Source of the DNA: a virus
Virus record (IMG/VR): IMGVR_UViG_3300050028_000018
Span: 1-25,468 of that record
Length of the DNA stretch: 25,468 nucleotides
Direction: 5' to 3' (one strand)
Below, piece by piece: positions 1 to 6,292 of this stretch. Under the pieces are notes generated by a model, which did no database searches, was not told the origin of the DNA, and saw nothing but the letters and a program-made list of their open reading frames with translations. The position numbers and the translations under genes were made by a program. Numbering within the stretch: the stretch's first letter is position 1; each line of letters starts with the position of its first letter.

Positions 1-371
1 ATGCCGGAGCGTGTCAAGCATTATTTTGTGATTATTTGCACTCTTGTGACGGTGCGCACAATTTATCTGCAAGGTGCTGTAATTGCTGTAGTTATATCGT
101 GATGCGCATATGGGGTGCGGGGATGCGGATTGCTCTCAACTCTCAATTTTGTGGCCTCAACGCGCGCGCGAGAAACATCCGTCGGTGTGTAGGCATAGAG
201 CGGCTTTTGGCTCCCGCAGAGTGTTGCGCTATGCGTGCGAGTTCCCTCGCCGTGCTCCCTGGGCCTGAGCTGCGTTTTCGCAGGCGGTACATTTCGCACC
301 GGGCCGGGCTGGATTAAGCCGCGACAACCAATTCGCGCAACGAAAGCAGCATATCACACCTAAACAAGCGA

Positions 372-450
372 TGAAACGTTACTATTCCGTTTCAGAAACG
401 TTTACATGAAACATTACCCGCGTTTCATGCTCTGTTTCATCGCGTTTCAC
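372..450. repeat. Cluster of TGAAAC/GTTTCA words
   Basis: Within about 80 bp there are seven hits to the same half-site in both orientations: GAAACGTT (373-380), CGTTTC (388-393), GAAACG (395-400), TGAAAC (407-412), CGTTTCA (421-427), TGTTTCA (433-439) and CGTTTCA (443-449). The half-site is the arm of the LacI/GalR-family operator TGAAACGTTTCA and also resembles arms of parS-type sites. The density and mixed orientation suggest binding sites for a phage or host regulator, or origin-type iterons. The sequence shows the repeats; the role is inferred. Confidence 0.6.
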
Positions 451-537
451 CGATTTTAATTTGCGCCGAGTTTACTCTATAAAAACTCGATTTGAATTTG
501 TAAATCGTTAATATCAAACAAAGTTTAGTTCCAATCG

Positions 538-567
538 TGAAACGTTTCAGAAACGTTTCTGAAACGG
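538..567. promoter_or_regulatory. Phased 11-bp operator-like repeat
   Basis: The perfect palindrome TGAAACGTTTCA (538-549) is followed immediately by AGAAACGTTTCT (549-560) and a third arm TGAAACGG (560-567). GAAACG therefore starts at 539, 550 and 561, exactly 11 bp apart, about one helical turn. Adjacent sites on the same DNA face are typical of cooperative operator binding. The 12-bp palindrome equals the general LacI/GalR-family operator form. No cognate regulator gene lies in the window. Confidence 0.6.
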
Positions 568-570
568 ACC

Positions 571-610
571 AGAACAGAACAGAACAGAACAGAACAGAAC
601 AGAACAGAAC
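571..610. repeat. AGAAC pentanucleotide microsatellite, eight copies
   Basis: Eight perfect tandem copies of AGAAC fill exactly 40 bp, followed by a partial AGA. The array sits between the phased GAAACG repeats and the hairpin upstream of the first lysis gene. Perfect short arrays are prone to slippage, so copy number may vary and change the spacing between upstream sites and the gene. The minus-strand open frame that crosses it reads as a Cys/Leu/Phe periodic peptide and is an artefact. Confidence 0.95.
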
Positions 611-622
611 AGATAAAGCATT

Positions 623-646
623 GTCTGCGCAAAAAACCGCGCAGAC
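623..646 (+). other. Hairpin upstream of lysis cassette
   Basis: GTCTGCGC (623-630) and GCGCAGAC (639-646) form a perfect 8-bp stem around an A-rich 8-nt loop. No T-tract follows on either strand, so a simple intrinsic terminator is unlikely. It lies 28 bp before the first gene and could act in a 5' leader or as a DNA cruciform or protein site. Confidence 0.6.
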
Positions 647-674
647 GCAAAATGGCGTGTGCTAGACTTTTTGC

Positions 675-1046
675 ATGTGGAAATACGAGCAATCGACCGG
701 CCAACTGTTCAATCCCGAAGGCGAACTGGTAGCGCGCGGATACTCGGGGCATGACGCAGGGCTCAACAATCCAGCGATGCAGGACGCTCACGACATCGGG
801 CCGATCCCTATCGGCGAGTACGCGATTGATGCGTTCTTTGACGATCTAGTAGGCGGGAAGGGGCCAATCGTTGCGCACCTGGATCCAAAAGAAGGCACGG
901 AGACCTTTGGCCGCTCCGGCTTCATGATCCACGGGGACAACTCGGCGGCCAACCACTCAGCCTCTCACGGCTGCGTGATCCTTTCGCGCCTTGTGCGCGT
1001 GGCGATCAGGGACAGCTTCGACAGGGTTCTTCAGGTGGTATCATGA
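675..1046 (+). CDS. L,D-transpeptidase-like wall enzyme (DUF2778/Tlde1-type)
   Basis: This 123-residue protein matches the DUF2778/Tlde1 family, small enzymes with the L,D-transpeptidase fold that act on peptidoglycan stem peptides. The N-terminal MWKYEQSTGQLF stretch and the GYSGHDAGLNNPAMQ region (about 22-36) are family hallmarks. The active-site signature is HGDN (86-89) followed by SHGC (97-100), with Cys100 the presumed nucleophile and His86/His98 its partners. There is no signal peptide. It is the first gene of a cassette of small membrane proteins, so I infer a lysis role; the alternative is wall opening during entry. No convincing Shine-Dalgarno precedes the ATG. It overlaps the next gene by ATGA. 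Confidence 0.75.
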   Translation: MWKYEQSTGQLFNPEGELVARGYSGHDAGLNNPAMQDAHDIGPIPIGEYAIDAFFDDLVGGKGPIVAHLDPKEGTETFGRSGFMIHGDNSAANHSASHGCVILSRLVRVAIRDSFDRVLQVVS

Positions 1047-1669
1047 CGATCTCGCGTACGTTTGCGATTGTGGCGGGCGTTATCCTGGCGCTTGCGCTGG
1101 TGCTCGGCGGCTACGAGTTGCTTCAGGAGCATGATGCGCGGCTCAAGGCTGAGTCAACGCAGACTGCACAGCAGCAGGTGATTGCCACCGCGCAAAAGAG
1201 CATCGACCAGGCCAAGGCCGACCAGGTGCAGACTGCCAGTGACCTCAAGTCGCAACTCGCCGCCATTGCCAGCCAGCGCACCGTCGTGGTAACGCCCCAG
1301 CAGGCCGCCGCGGTCGCCAACAATCTCCCAAATCTCCCTGCACAGGTCCAGGTCCAGCAGGTTCCGGCCACGCTTAATGCGCCTGCCACGCAGCAGCTCG
1401 TGATTCCGCAGGCCGATATTCCCGCGTTTCAGGCGTACAAGCTGGATTGCGACGAGTCCAACGTCAAACTCAGCGCCTGCTCGCTCAACGCTGCCAGCGC
1501 CGCCGTGATTCAGCAGGGCACGTCCAACCAACTCGCCGCGGTGACCAAAGAGCGCGACACGTGGGAGGCCACCGCCAAAGGCGGCACATGGAAACAGCGG
1601 ACGCTCACGGCGGCGAAGTGGATTATAGTTAGCGGAGCGGTGGGATACGTTGCGGGCAAAAAGTTTTAG
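1043..1669 (+). CDS. Membrane protein with coiled coil, spanin-like
   Basis: A 208-residue protein with an N-terminal hydrophobic helix (about 7-24), a long Ala/Gln-rich heptad-like region (about 28-75), a Pro/Val/Gln-rich middle and a second hydrophobic segment near the C terminus (about 190-203, followed by GKKF). The layout recalls inner-membrane spanins (Rz type: one N-terminal anchor plus periplasmic coiled coil), but the second membrane segment is unusual for them. It overlaps the upstream wall enzyme by ATGA, has AGGTGG as ribosome binding site and precedes a holin-like gene, which supports a lysis role. Family membership is not recognised from sequence. Confidence 0.6.
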   Translation: MTISRTFAIVAGVILALALVLGGYELLQEHDARLKAESTQTAQQQVIATAQKSIDQAKADQVQTASDLKSQLAAIASQRTVVVTPQQAAAVANNLPNLPAQVQVQQVPATLNAPATQQLVIPQADIPAFQAYKLDCDESNVKLSACSLNAASAAVIQQGTSNQLAAVTKERDTWEATAKGGTWKQRTLTAAKWIIVSGAVGYVAGKKF

Positions 1670-1681
1670 GAGACTGGCCAA

Positions 1682-2020
1682 ATGAGCGGCAATTGGGCAG
1701 CAGGGTTTCTCAGGTCGCAGATGAGCGACAAAGACGGAACGGTGAGCAACACCAAGGTCTGCATCGCGATGATCGTAACCGCTGTCGTTTCCTGGGTTTC
1801 CTGCCTGTTTTACAAGCTGCACACGCCGGTTACCGTGACAGACATTGTGACATTTTTGGGCGCTGCCGGCACGTTTACGGCGCTGGTCTGCGGTACCCTG
1901 GCCGGGCTCAAGTACGGCGCGGACGCAATCAACAACCGAGCGTCGACAGCTTCAACGCAACTCCAGCCGCCAGACAATCCATGCGTAGACGCATCTGGTA
2001 CACTCTCCAATAAGCAGTGA
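1682..2020 (+). CDS. Putative holin, two membrane segments
   Basis: A 112-residue protein with two predicted transmembrane helices (about 25-44, VCIAMIVTAVVSWVSCLFY; and about 53-75, IVTFLGAAGTFTALVCGTL), a short loop between them and a polar C-terminal tail. This is the topology of class II holins, which make the membrane hole that ends the lytic cycle. The start has AGGAG a few bases upstream. The neighbours are a wall enzyme and other small membrane proteins. The holin call rests on topology and position, not on a recognised family. Confidence 0.6.
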   Translation: MSGNWAAGFLRSQMSDKDGTVSNTKVCIAMIVTAVVSWVSCLFYKLHTPVTVTDIVTFLGAAGTFTALVCGTLAGLKYGADAINNRASTASTQLQPPDNPCVDASGTLSNKQ

Positions 2021-2029
2021 GGTTTAAAT

Positions 2030-2167
2030 ATGGGGTATTTCGTGTTGTTTTCAATCGCAATTTTCGTGGGGTTCGGGCTGGGCGTGTGGCTTGCGCCTGT
2101 TGTGCGCGGTGACTATAGCGCGTTTAAATCCTACGTTGAGCGCTTCAAGTCGGAGGGGAGCAGGTGA
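2030..2167 (+). CDS. Small single-span membrane protein (45 aa)
   Basis: ATG at 2030 opens a 45-codon frame beginning MGYFVLFSIAIFVGFGLGVW, a strong single hydrophobic helix, followed by a charged tail ending RFKSEGSR. GAGG lies upstream at 2019-2022, overlapping the end of the previous gene. It ends GTGA, sharing 4 bp with the GTG start of the next gene, which argues that it is a real translated frame. It could be an antiholin, an alternative holin or a spanin component; nothing in the sequence decides. Confidence 0.6.
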   Translation: MGYFVLFSIAIFVGFGLGVWLAPVVRGDYSAFKSYVERFKSEGSR

Positions 2168-2418
2168 ACTGGTCGGCCATATCGGCAATCATTTCCTCGC
2201 TCACGCTGATTGGCGTGGTTGGTATCGGCGGCGTGATGTGGGGGAGACTTACTGAGCGAGTCACCGGGCACAATAAGCGGCTCGATGATCATAAAGCGCA
2301 ACTCGCTCTGCATGATAGCCATTTCAACGTACTGGATAGCGAGATCGCCCGATTGCAGGAGTGGAAGAGCGGATACAACGCTGCGGCACGAATCAGCGGG
2401 AGAACGGCAGAAGTTTAA
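2164..2418 (+). CDS. XhlA-like membrane/coiled-coil protein
   Basis: An 84-residue protein starting at GTG with a strong leader (GGAGGGGAG) just upstream. It has one N-terminal hydrophobic helix (about 5-26, SAISAIISSLTLIGVVGIGG) and then a charged helical region with heptad spacing (about 30-70). In size and layout it resembles haemolysin XhlA-type phage lysis accessory proteins, though those often place the membrane segment at the C terminus. It is translationally coupled to the 45-aa gene before it and lies 2 bp from the small terminase gene. The function is inferred from context. Confidence 0.55.
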   Translation: MNWSAISAIISSLTLIGVVGIGGVMWGRLTERVTGHNKRLDDHKAQLALHDSHFNVLDSEIARLQEWKSGYNAAARISGRTAEV

Positions 2419-2420
2419 TT

Positions 2421-2882
2421 ATGGCGACAATCCTCTACAGGCCGGAATACATCGAGCGTGCCAGGGAAATGTGCCTGGGCGGCGCAACAAACGCTGACCT
2501 CGCGACAGAGTTTGGCGTTGGAACCAGCACGATCAAGTCCTGGCAGGCTAAGTTCCCCGAGTTCCGTGATGTCATGGTAGCCGCAAAGGATGTGGCTGAT
2601 ACACGCGTTGAGCGGTCGCTGTACGAGCGGGCCACCGGATACACGTACGATGCGGTCAAAATATTCTGCGGCAAAGATGGAAAAGTTACGGAAGTCCCTT
2701 ATAAAGAGCATGTTCCACCTGACACTACAGCGCAGATATTCTGGCTCAAGAACCGCAAGCCGGGTGATTGGCGCGACAAACATGAGTTCGAGGGCGAGAT
2801 CGGCATCAAAACCGTGATGGTCGCCAAGCCGATCAAGGATGTCACGCAGCGGCCCGCGCCGAAGCCAGCATTCGAGTCGTAG
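2421..2882 (+). CDS. terS: Terminase small subunit
   Basis: A 153-residue protein starting at ATG 2421, chosen because the upstream gene stops at 2418 and the sequence downstream begins the conserved part. Residues about 8-50 form a helix-turn-helix (YIERAREMCLGGATNADLA, then FGVGTSTIKSWQAKFPEF), the DNA-recognition domain of phage small terminases. The C-terminal half includes FWLKNRKPGDWRDKHEFEGE, a sequence very common in small terminase subunits. It would bind the packaging site and hand DNA to the large subunit encoded next, 1 bp downstream. Confidence 0.85.
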   Translation: MATILYRPEYIERAREMCLGGATNADLATEFGVGTSTIKSWQAKFPEFRDVMVAAKDVADTRVERSLYERATGYTYDAVKIFCGKDGKVTEVPYKEHVPPDTTAQIFWLKNRKPGDWRDKHEFEGEIGIKTVMVAKPIKDVTQRPAPKPAFES

Positions 2883-2883
2883 T

Positions 2884-4521
2884 ATGGCGCATCCTGCGGT
2901 CGTAAACGGTGTGCTTGACACAGATAAGCTGTGGGAGCCAACCGCCAAGAACAAGATCATCCGGCAATCCACCTCGCACAATCGGCTGCGCGTGGGCGGC
3001 ACAGGTTCAAGCAAAAGCTCGGATGCAATGATGGAGATCGTAACTGATTTTCTCTTGCGCTTCCCTGGGTGCTTTGCGCTGATCCTGCGCACGACAATGC
3101 CAGAGCTTGAGCGCTCGAACATCCCAAACTTTCGCGCATACGTTCCGAGCGATCTCTATACGTGGAACGATACAAAGCACATAGCGACGTTTTACAACGG
3201 GTCAAAGCTGTTTTTCTCGCACATGCAATATTTCACATGGAAGGAAATGGAGGCATACCAGTCTTCCAGTTTCCCGGTGATCTTCCTCGACGAGTGCGGC
3301 GGCATCCCAATGGCTGTGTGGGACTTCTTCCAGGCCCGCAACCGTGTCAACCCTGAGTGCCAGCCTGATACCAACGGAGAGTTGCCTATTCCCTGCACGC
3401 TGGGCGCAACCAACCCCATCGGCGCATACTGGGGGGAATACAACGATCGATTCGTCGCGAAGAAGCCGGATGGGCAACCAGAGGGGAGCAAGGCTGATCG
3501 GCACGGGCGCATATGGTCTCCAGTGCGAGGTGCATCATCAGATGTGCGCAACCCGGAAGATTGGCGACTTGAGTACGATCCATTCGAATGGGATTACGTC
3601 CACAGCACAATCATGGATAATCCGCACATGCTGGCGAAAGATCCCGGCATCGTGGCGCGCCTGAACGCCATGCCGAAGGAGTTGCGCGAGAAGCTACTTG
3701 ATGGGCGCTTAGATACAACGGTCGGCCAGTATTTCGATTGCTTTGACCCCAACTTCGACGTAATCAACCTGCGCGAGGATCCGGACGCGATTATCTGGCA
3801 GTATTGGCAACCACGGTGGTTGGGATGGGACTGGGGCCGCGCGCACTGGAACTCAGTCGTCTGGTTCACTAAGGCGCTAGTGCGGCGTGCCGGGGGCGAG
3901 TACAAGCTCAAGACGGTGCAGTACCGCGAGTATGTGGACCGTGGGCGCGATTACGTTGAAATGGCGCAGATTGTAGCCAAGATGACGCGCCTGGGACTGC
4001 CTGGAGCCACAGATGAGGATCGAGCACAGAAGCGCGGCTGCGATTACCGCGCGGCCTACTTCAGCCACGAGAAGTTCGCCAAGCAGATGGAAGCGGAGAG
4101 TCCGGCCGCCAAGCTCAGCAAGTATATGATGGACCTCGGCTTGGCAGGAATGACGCGTGCGACGACTGACCGCGTGGGCCGCGCAACGCTGCTTTACCAT
4201 TTGTTCAAGGTGCGCGAGTTCGTGATTCTGGATAGCTGCCCGGACACGATCAAGGCGCTCCCGCAGTGCACGCGCGATGAGGGCAACCTGGAAGATGTGC
4301 TCAAGGTTGAGACCAAGGGCGACGACGTTTACGACTCGGTTGCGTTGGGTCTGTTCGGCGAGTTGGGCACCCGTCCAAAGCCGCAGGAAGAGAAAGACCG
4401 CGAGAAAGTTGAGTCGCAGGCGGACGAACGTGCTAAGTTTCTTATGAGGTACAAGCTCACGCAGGAGCGCGACCAACGCGAGGCGCGGTCGGAAGAGCGG
4501 CCACCGGAGAACTGGGAATGA
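2884..4521 (+). CDS. terL: Terminase large subunit (ATPase and nuclease)
   Basis: The packaging motor, 545 residues from ATG 2884. A longer frame opens at 2839 but would overlap the small subunit by 44 bp. The ATPase domain has a Walker A-like loop GGTGSSKSS (38-46) and a Walker B strand VIFLDE with Asp136/Glu137. The RNase H-like nuclease domain starts near GWDWG (Asp316) and ends with the acidic pair-plus motif DDVYDSV (Asp480, Asp481, Asp484), which would hold the catalytic metals. Length and domain order are normal for the family. It overlaps the next small gene by ATGA. Confidence 0.95.
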   Translation: MAHPAVVNGVLDTDKLWEPTAKNKIIRQSTSHNRLRVGGTGSSKSSDAMMEIVTDFLLRFPGCFALILRTTMPELERSNIPNFRAYVPSDLYTWNDTKHIATFYNGSKLFFSHMQYFTWKEMEAYQSSSFPVIFLDECGGIPMAVWDFFQARNRVNPECQPDTNGELPIPCTLGATNPIGAYWGEYNDRFVAKKPDGQPEGSKADRHGRIWSPVRGASSDVRNPEDWRLEYDPFEWDYVHSTIMDNPHMLAKDPGIVARLNAMPKELREKLLDGRLDTTVGQYFDCFDPNFDVINLREDPDAIIWQYWQPRWLGWDWGRAHWNSVVWFTKALVRRAGGEYKLKTVQYREYVDRGRDYVEMAQIVAKMTRLGLPGATDEDRAQKRGCDYRAAYFSHEKFAKQMEAESPAAKLSKYMMDLGLAGMTRATTDRVGRATLLYHLFKVREFVILDSCPDTIKALPQCTRDEGNLEDVLKVETKGDDVYDSVALGLFGELGTRPKPQEEKDREKVESQADERAKFLMRYKLTQERDQREARSEERPPENWE

Positions 4522-4679
4522 AAATGGACGGACGGAAATACGCGCTGATGGGGTTTGTTGTGGCGGAATTCTCGCTTTGCGGGTTAATATTCGCAGAGTG
4601 GGGATGGAAGGCGCTGGGCGTGTGTATCGTCCTGTGCGTAACAGTCGGCATTCGCAGGGAAGTCGAGAAGCTAAAATGA
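4518..4679 (+). CDS. Small membrane protein (53 aa)
   Basis: This 53-codon frame starts in an ATGA overlap with the large terminase gene and ends in an ATGA overlap with the next gene. The sequence MKMDGRKYALMGFVVAEFSL opens two hydrophobic stretches (about 10-26 and 31-47), then a basic tail RREVEKLK. It is probably a one- or two-span membrane protein. No family is recognised. Both junctions being coupled is the main support for it being real. Confidence 0.6.
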   Translation: MKMDGRKYALMGFVVAEFSLCGLIFAEWGWKALGVCIVLCVTVGIRREVEKLK

Positions 4680-4861
4680 CTGAATCGCAGCGCATCGTAA
4701 TGAACTGGCGCGCCAAGCTCAAAGCGCTGGGCTGGCCAGAGGATGCTATCGCGGAGATCGTCAAAGGTCTATGCGAGGCTGGTTACTGGCAGTGCATGGA
4801 AGACATTCGGGCGCGCGCGGACAAGACGGATGCGCTAATTGCAAAGGTGGCGGGAAATTGA
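4676..4861 (+). CDS. Small hypothetical protein (61 aa)
   Basis: The ATG at 4676 overlaps the stop of the previous frame. An in-frame start at 4577 lies inside that gene and is less likely. The protein is soluble and helical, with MTESQRIVMNWRAKLKALGW at the start and a Lys/Asp-rich end (ARADKTDALIAKVAGN). No known family is recognised. It ends in TTGA, overlapping a probable TTG start, so it sits in a coupled chain of small genes. Confidence 0.6.
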   Translation: MTESQRIVMNWRAKLKALGWPEDAIAEIVKGLCEAGYWQCMEDIRARADKTDALIAKVAGN

Positions 4862-5019
4862 TCATCGATCTATCCAAAGACGAGCTAATGATACTGCTTC
4901 AGGCGATGTATCATTACCGCGAAGAGTATCGTCTTGGCGGCGATGAATTGGAAACGCTTCGCAAACTCAAAAAGGCTTTGGGCGCAACTGATGAGGAATG
5001 CGCAAAGGAGCACGCATGA
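4858..5019 (+). CDS. Small hypothetical protein (53 aa), TTG start
   Basis: I choose TTG 4858 because it overlaps the preceding stop as TTGA and is preceded by the purine-rich GGTGGCGGGAAA. The first upstream ATG in this frame (4771) lies well inside the previous gene and would add an implausible Cys/Gly-rich leader. The protein is acidic and helical: DLSKDELMILLQAMYHYREE, then LETLRKLKKAL. No family is recognised. Its stop overlaps the next start by ATGA. Confidence 0.6.
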   Translation: MIIDLSKDELMILLQAMYHYREEYRLGGDELETLRKLKKALGATDEECAKEHA

Positions 5020-5159
5020 GCATACGCGAACTTGTCTTCGGTGTACTTCCTGAGCCGCTGAACCTTGCGTACTGGTTTCTCGTTTATGAAACGATTGATC
5101 CTCGTAATTGGTTCATAGCAACAGAACTGCATTCCTTGGAGTTTTATGACCTTGCGTGA
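5016..5159 (+). CDS. Small hypothetical protein (47 aa)
   Basis: This is a 47-codon frame starting in an ATGA overlap with the previous gene. The product begins MSIRELVFGVLPEPLNLAYW and is rich in aromatic residues and Leu, without a clear membrane helix. It overlaps the next gene by 14 bp. No family is recognised. The coupled start is the main evidence for translation. Confidence 0.5.
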   Translation: MSIRELVFGVLPEPLNLAYWFLVYETIDPRNWFIATELHSLEFYDLA

Positions 5160-5562
5160 ACTCTTCATCAACTGGATCACAGCCTCTCGGTTCATCCAAT
5201 CGCTTGAGGCGCGGATTGTCGAGCAGCGCCAGGATTATGCCGAGCTTCTGGCAGATAAACAGAATCAAATCAAGCTTTTGCGTATTGACCTTGCAGGCGC
5301 GAAACTCGAGTGCGATAGAATGCGTGCAGTGCTGATGCCGTTTGGGTCACCAGCGGGCGCGGCGTTCGCGCAGCAGTACCAGACCGGAAATAAGCCGCCC
5401 GTGGTACCCGCGTTCGACGGGCCGGACGATTGGCAGGCGGAACTCAACAAGATTTACCAGAAGGAGCAGAGCGATGGCATTCATGAGCAAAGACGGGAAC
5501 TTCAAGAGCACGAATCGCGCCCCGGCAATGGCGCACGACCGGTCGATGGCGCGGAAGAGTAG
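5146..5562 (+). CDS. Coiled-coil hypothetical protein
   Basis: A 138-residue protein with a GGAG ribosome binding site six bases before ATG 5146. Residues about 15-65 (LEARIVEQRQDYAELLADKQ and onward) have coiled-coil character. The middle is Gly/Pro-rich (GNKPPVVPAFDGPDDWQAEL), and the last 30 residues are polar and low-complexity because they are read in a second frame over the start of the next gene, with which it shares 89 bp. No function is recognised. Confidence 0.65.
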   Translation: MTLRELFINWITASRFIQSLEARIVEQRQDYAELLADKQNQIKLLRIDLAGAKLECDRMRAVLMPFGSPAGAAFAQQYQTGNKPPVVPAFDGPDDWQAELNKIYQKEQSDGIHEQRRELQEHESRPGNGARPVDGAEE

Positions 5563-5818
5563 CGGTGGCGCTGGCCTGATGGGCCGCAGCGACCCTCTCC
5601 AGCAGCCTGGGCAGGATGGTGGCGGCGCAGACGAGCCTGAACCCGGCGATATGCCCCTTCACACCGAGCATCACGCGGAGGGCCATCACACAACCACGCA
5701 TGAGTCTGGCAAGGAACACGACAGCCAGAACCTCGACGAGCTGAAGCAGCACCTGGACAAGTTCCTGGGCGAAGAGAAGCAGGAACCGTCCGAGCAGGGC
5801 GAGCCGGAATATGAGTAA
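5474..5818 (+). CDS. Acidic hypothetical phage protein
   Basis: A 114-residue protein from ATG 5474, which has AAGGAG seven bases upstream; an earlier in-frame ATG (5342) has no such site. The N terminus is MAFMSKDGNFKSTNRAP, the middle is Gly/Met-rich, and the second half is strongly acidic with His/Glu runs and a short helical part (LDELKQHLDKFLGEEKQ). It resembles the small, disordered proteins often encoded between terminase and portal. It overlaps the previous gene out of frame by 89 bp and the next by 8 bp. Confidence 0.65.
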   Translation: MAFMSKDGNFKSTNRAPAMAHDRSMARKSSGGAGLMGRSDPLQQPGQDGGGADEPEPGDMPLHTEHHAEGHHTTTHESGKEHDSQNLDELKQHLDKFLGEEKQEPSEQGEPEYE

Positions 5819-6284
5819 TCTCCGCGAGCGCTGCAAGCGCGAAAATTATGGACTTTTCGATCTGATCTGCGAGCTGGAAGAACGCCTCGAGCGGATCGAC
5901 GAGCGCTTTGAACGCCTGCTAGAAGCGCTTGGCAAGACACGAATCACAGGCTTTACTGTCAAGCTCCAAGGAGAAAACATGCTTTCGATCATCCCCGGCA
6001 ATTCCCCGGTATTCACCGCAACGCCCGTTCCTGCAACCTCCGCGCCTTCGACCCCGCCCACCTGGGAGAGTTCGGACACGGTCAACGCGCCCATCACCGT
6101 CGATTCCACCGGCCTCGTTGCGACCGTGGAGATTCCCGCAACCGCAGTCGTCGGCACGGGCTTCACACTTACCGTGAGCTATACCAACGCGGACGGCACC
6201 GTCGCCACCGGAACGACCTCACAGACCATCGTGGCCGCGCCCAGCCCGGACATTACCAGCTTCACCATTGCGCAGACCGTCTAG
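5811..6284 (+). CDS. Coiled-coil plus Ig-like domain protein, possible dual start
   Basis: The 157-residue frame from ATG 5811 has two unlike parts. Residues 1-45 are a charged helix (LICELEERLERIDERFERLL). Residues 57-157 form a Thr/Pro/Ala-rich beta domain that reads like a bacterial Ig-like fold (VNAPITVDSTGLVATVEIPA and GFTLTVSYTNADGTVATGTT). A second in-frame ATG at 5979 follows AAGGAG with good spacing and would give the 101-residue Ig-like part alone. That form would suit a head decoration or accessory surface protein. Function is inferred from fold type only. Confidence 0.6.
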   Translation: MSNLRERCKRENYGLFDLICELEERLERIDERFERLLEALGKTRITGFTVKLQGENMLSIIPGNSPVFTATPVPATSAPSTPPTWESSDTVNAPITVDSTGLVATVEIPATAVVGTGFTLTVSYTNADGTVATGTTSQTIVAAPSPDITSFTIAQTV

Positions 6285-6292
6285 GAGGCGCT

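Larger units (their letters stand above)
1..674. other. Non-coding control-like region at left end
   Basis: I find no gene I can support here. Open frames on both strands have implausible compositions (Cys/Arg-rich) and no ribosome binding site. The right half (about 360-660) is AT-rich and holds a cluster of GAAACG/CGTTTC words, an 11-bp phased repeat, a pentanucleotide microsatellite and a hairpin, each listed separately. The left half holds an 8-bp palindrome GTGCGCAC at 52-59 inside a wider dyad (TTGTG at 44-48, CACAA at 57-61) and a small hairpin at 270-283 (CTGCG, loop TTTT, CGCAG). The region precedes a long co-directional gene block, so a promoter or operator role for the late genes is a reasonable inference. 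Confidence 0.6.

Noticed and set aside
1-102. 33-codon frame starting at base 1 with a hydrophobic stretch
   Set aside because: No upstream sequence is available to see a ribosome binding site or a longer frame, and the peptide resembles no known protein. It could be the end of a gene to the left, but nothing supports it.
36-317. Overlapping 93- and 78-residue frames on opposite strands
   Set aside because: Both are Cys/Arg-rich with no leader and no recognisable motif; they look like chance frames in GC-rich non-coding DNA.
571-610. CRISPR-like array
   Set aside because: The unit is 5 bp without spacers, so it is a microsatellite.
623-646. Intrinsic terminator
   Set aside because: The hairpin has no T-tract on either strand.
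525-791. Minus-strand frame across the AGAAC array
   Set aside because: Its periodic peptide is just the translated microsatellite, and it overlaps the clear wall-enzyme gene.
3877-4764. 295-residue minus-strand frame opposite terminase
   Set aside because: It is antisense to a well-supported terminase gene, with Arg/Leu/Ala-biased composition typical of shadow frames.
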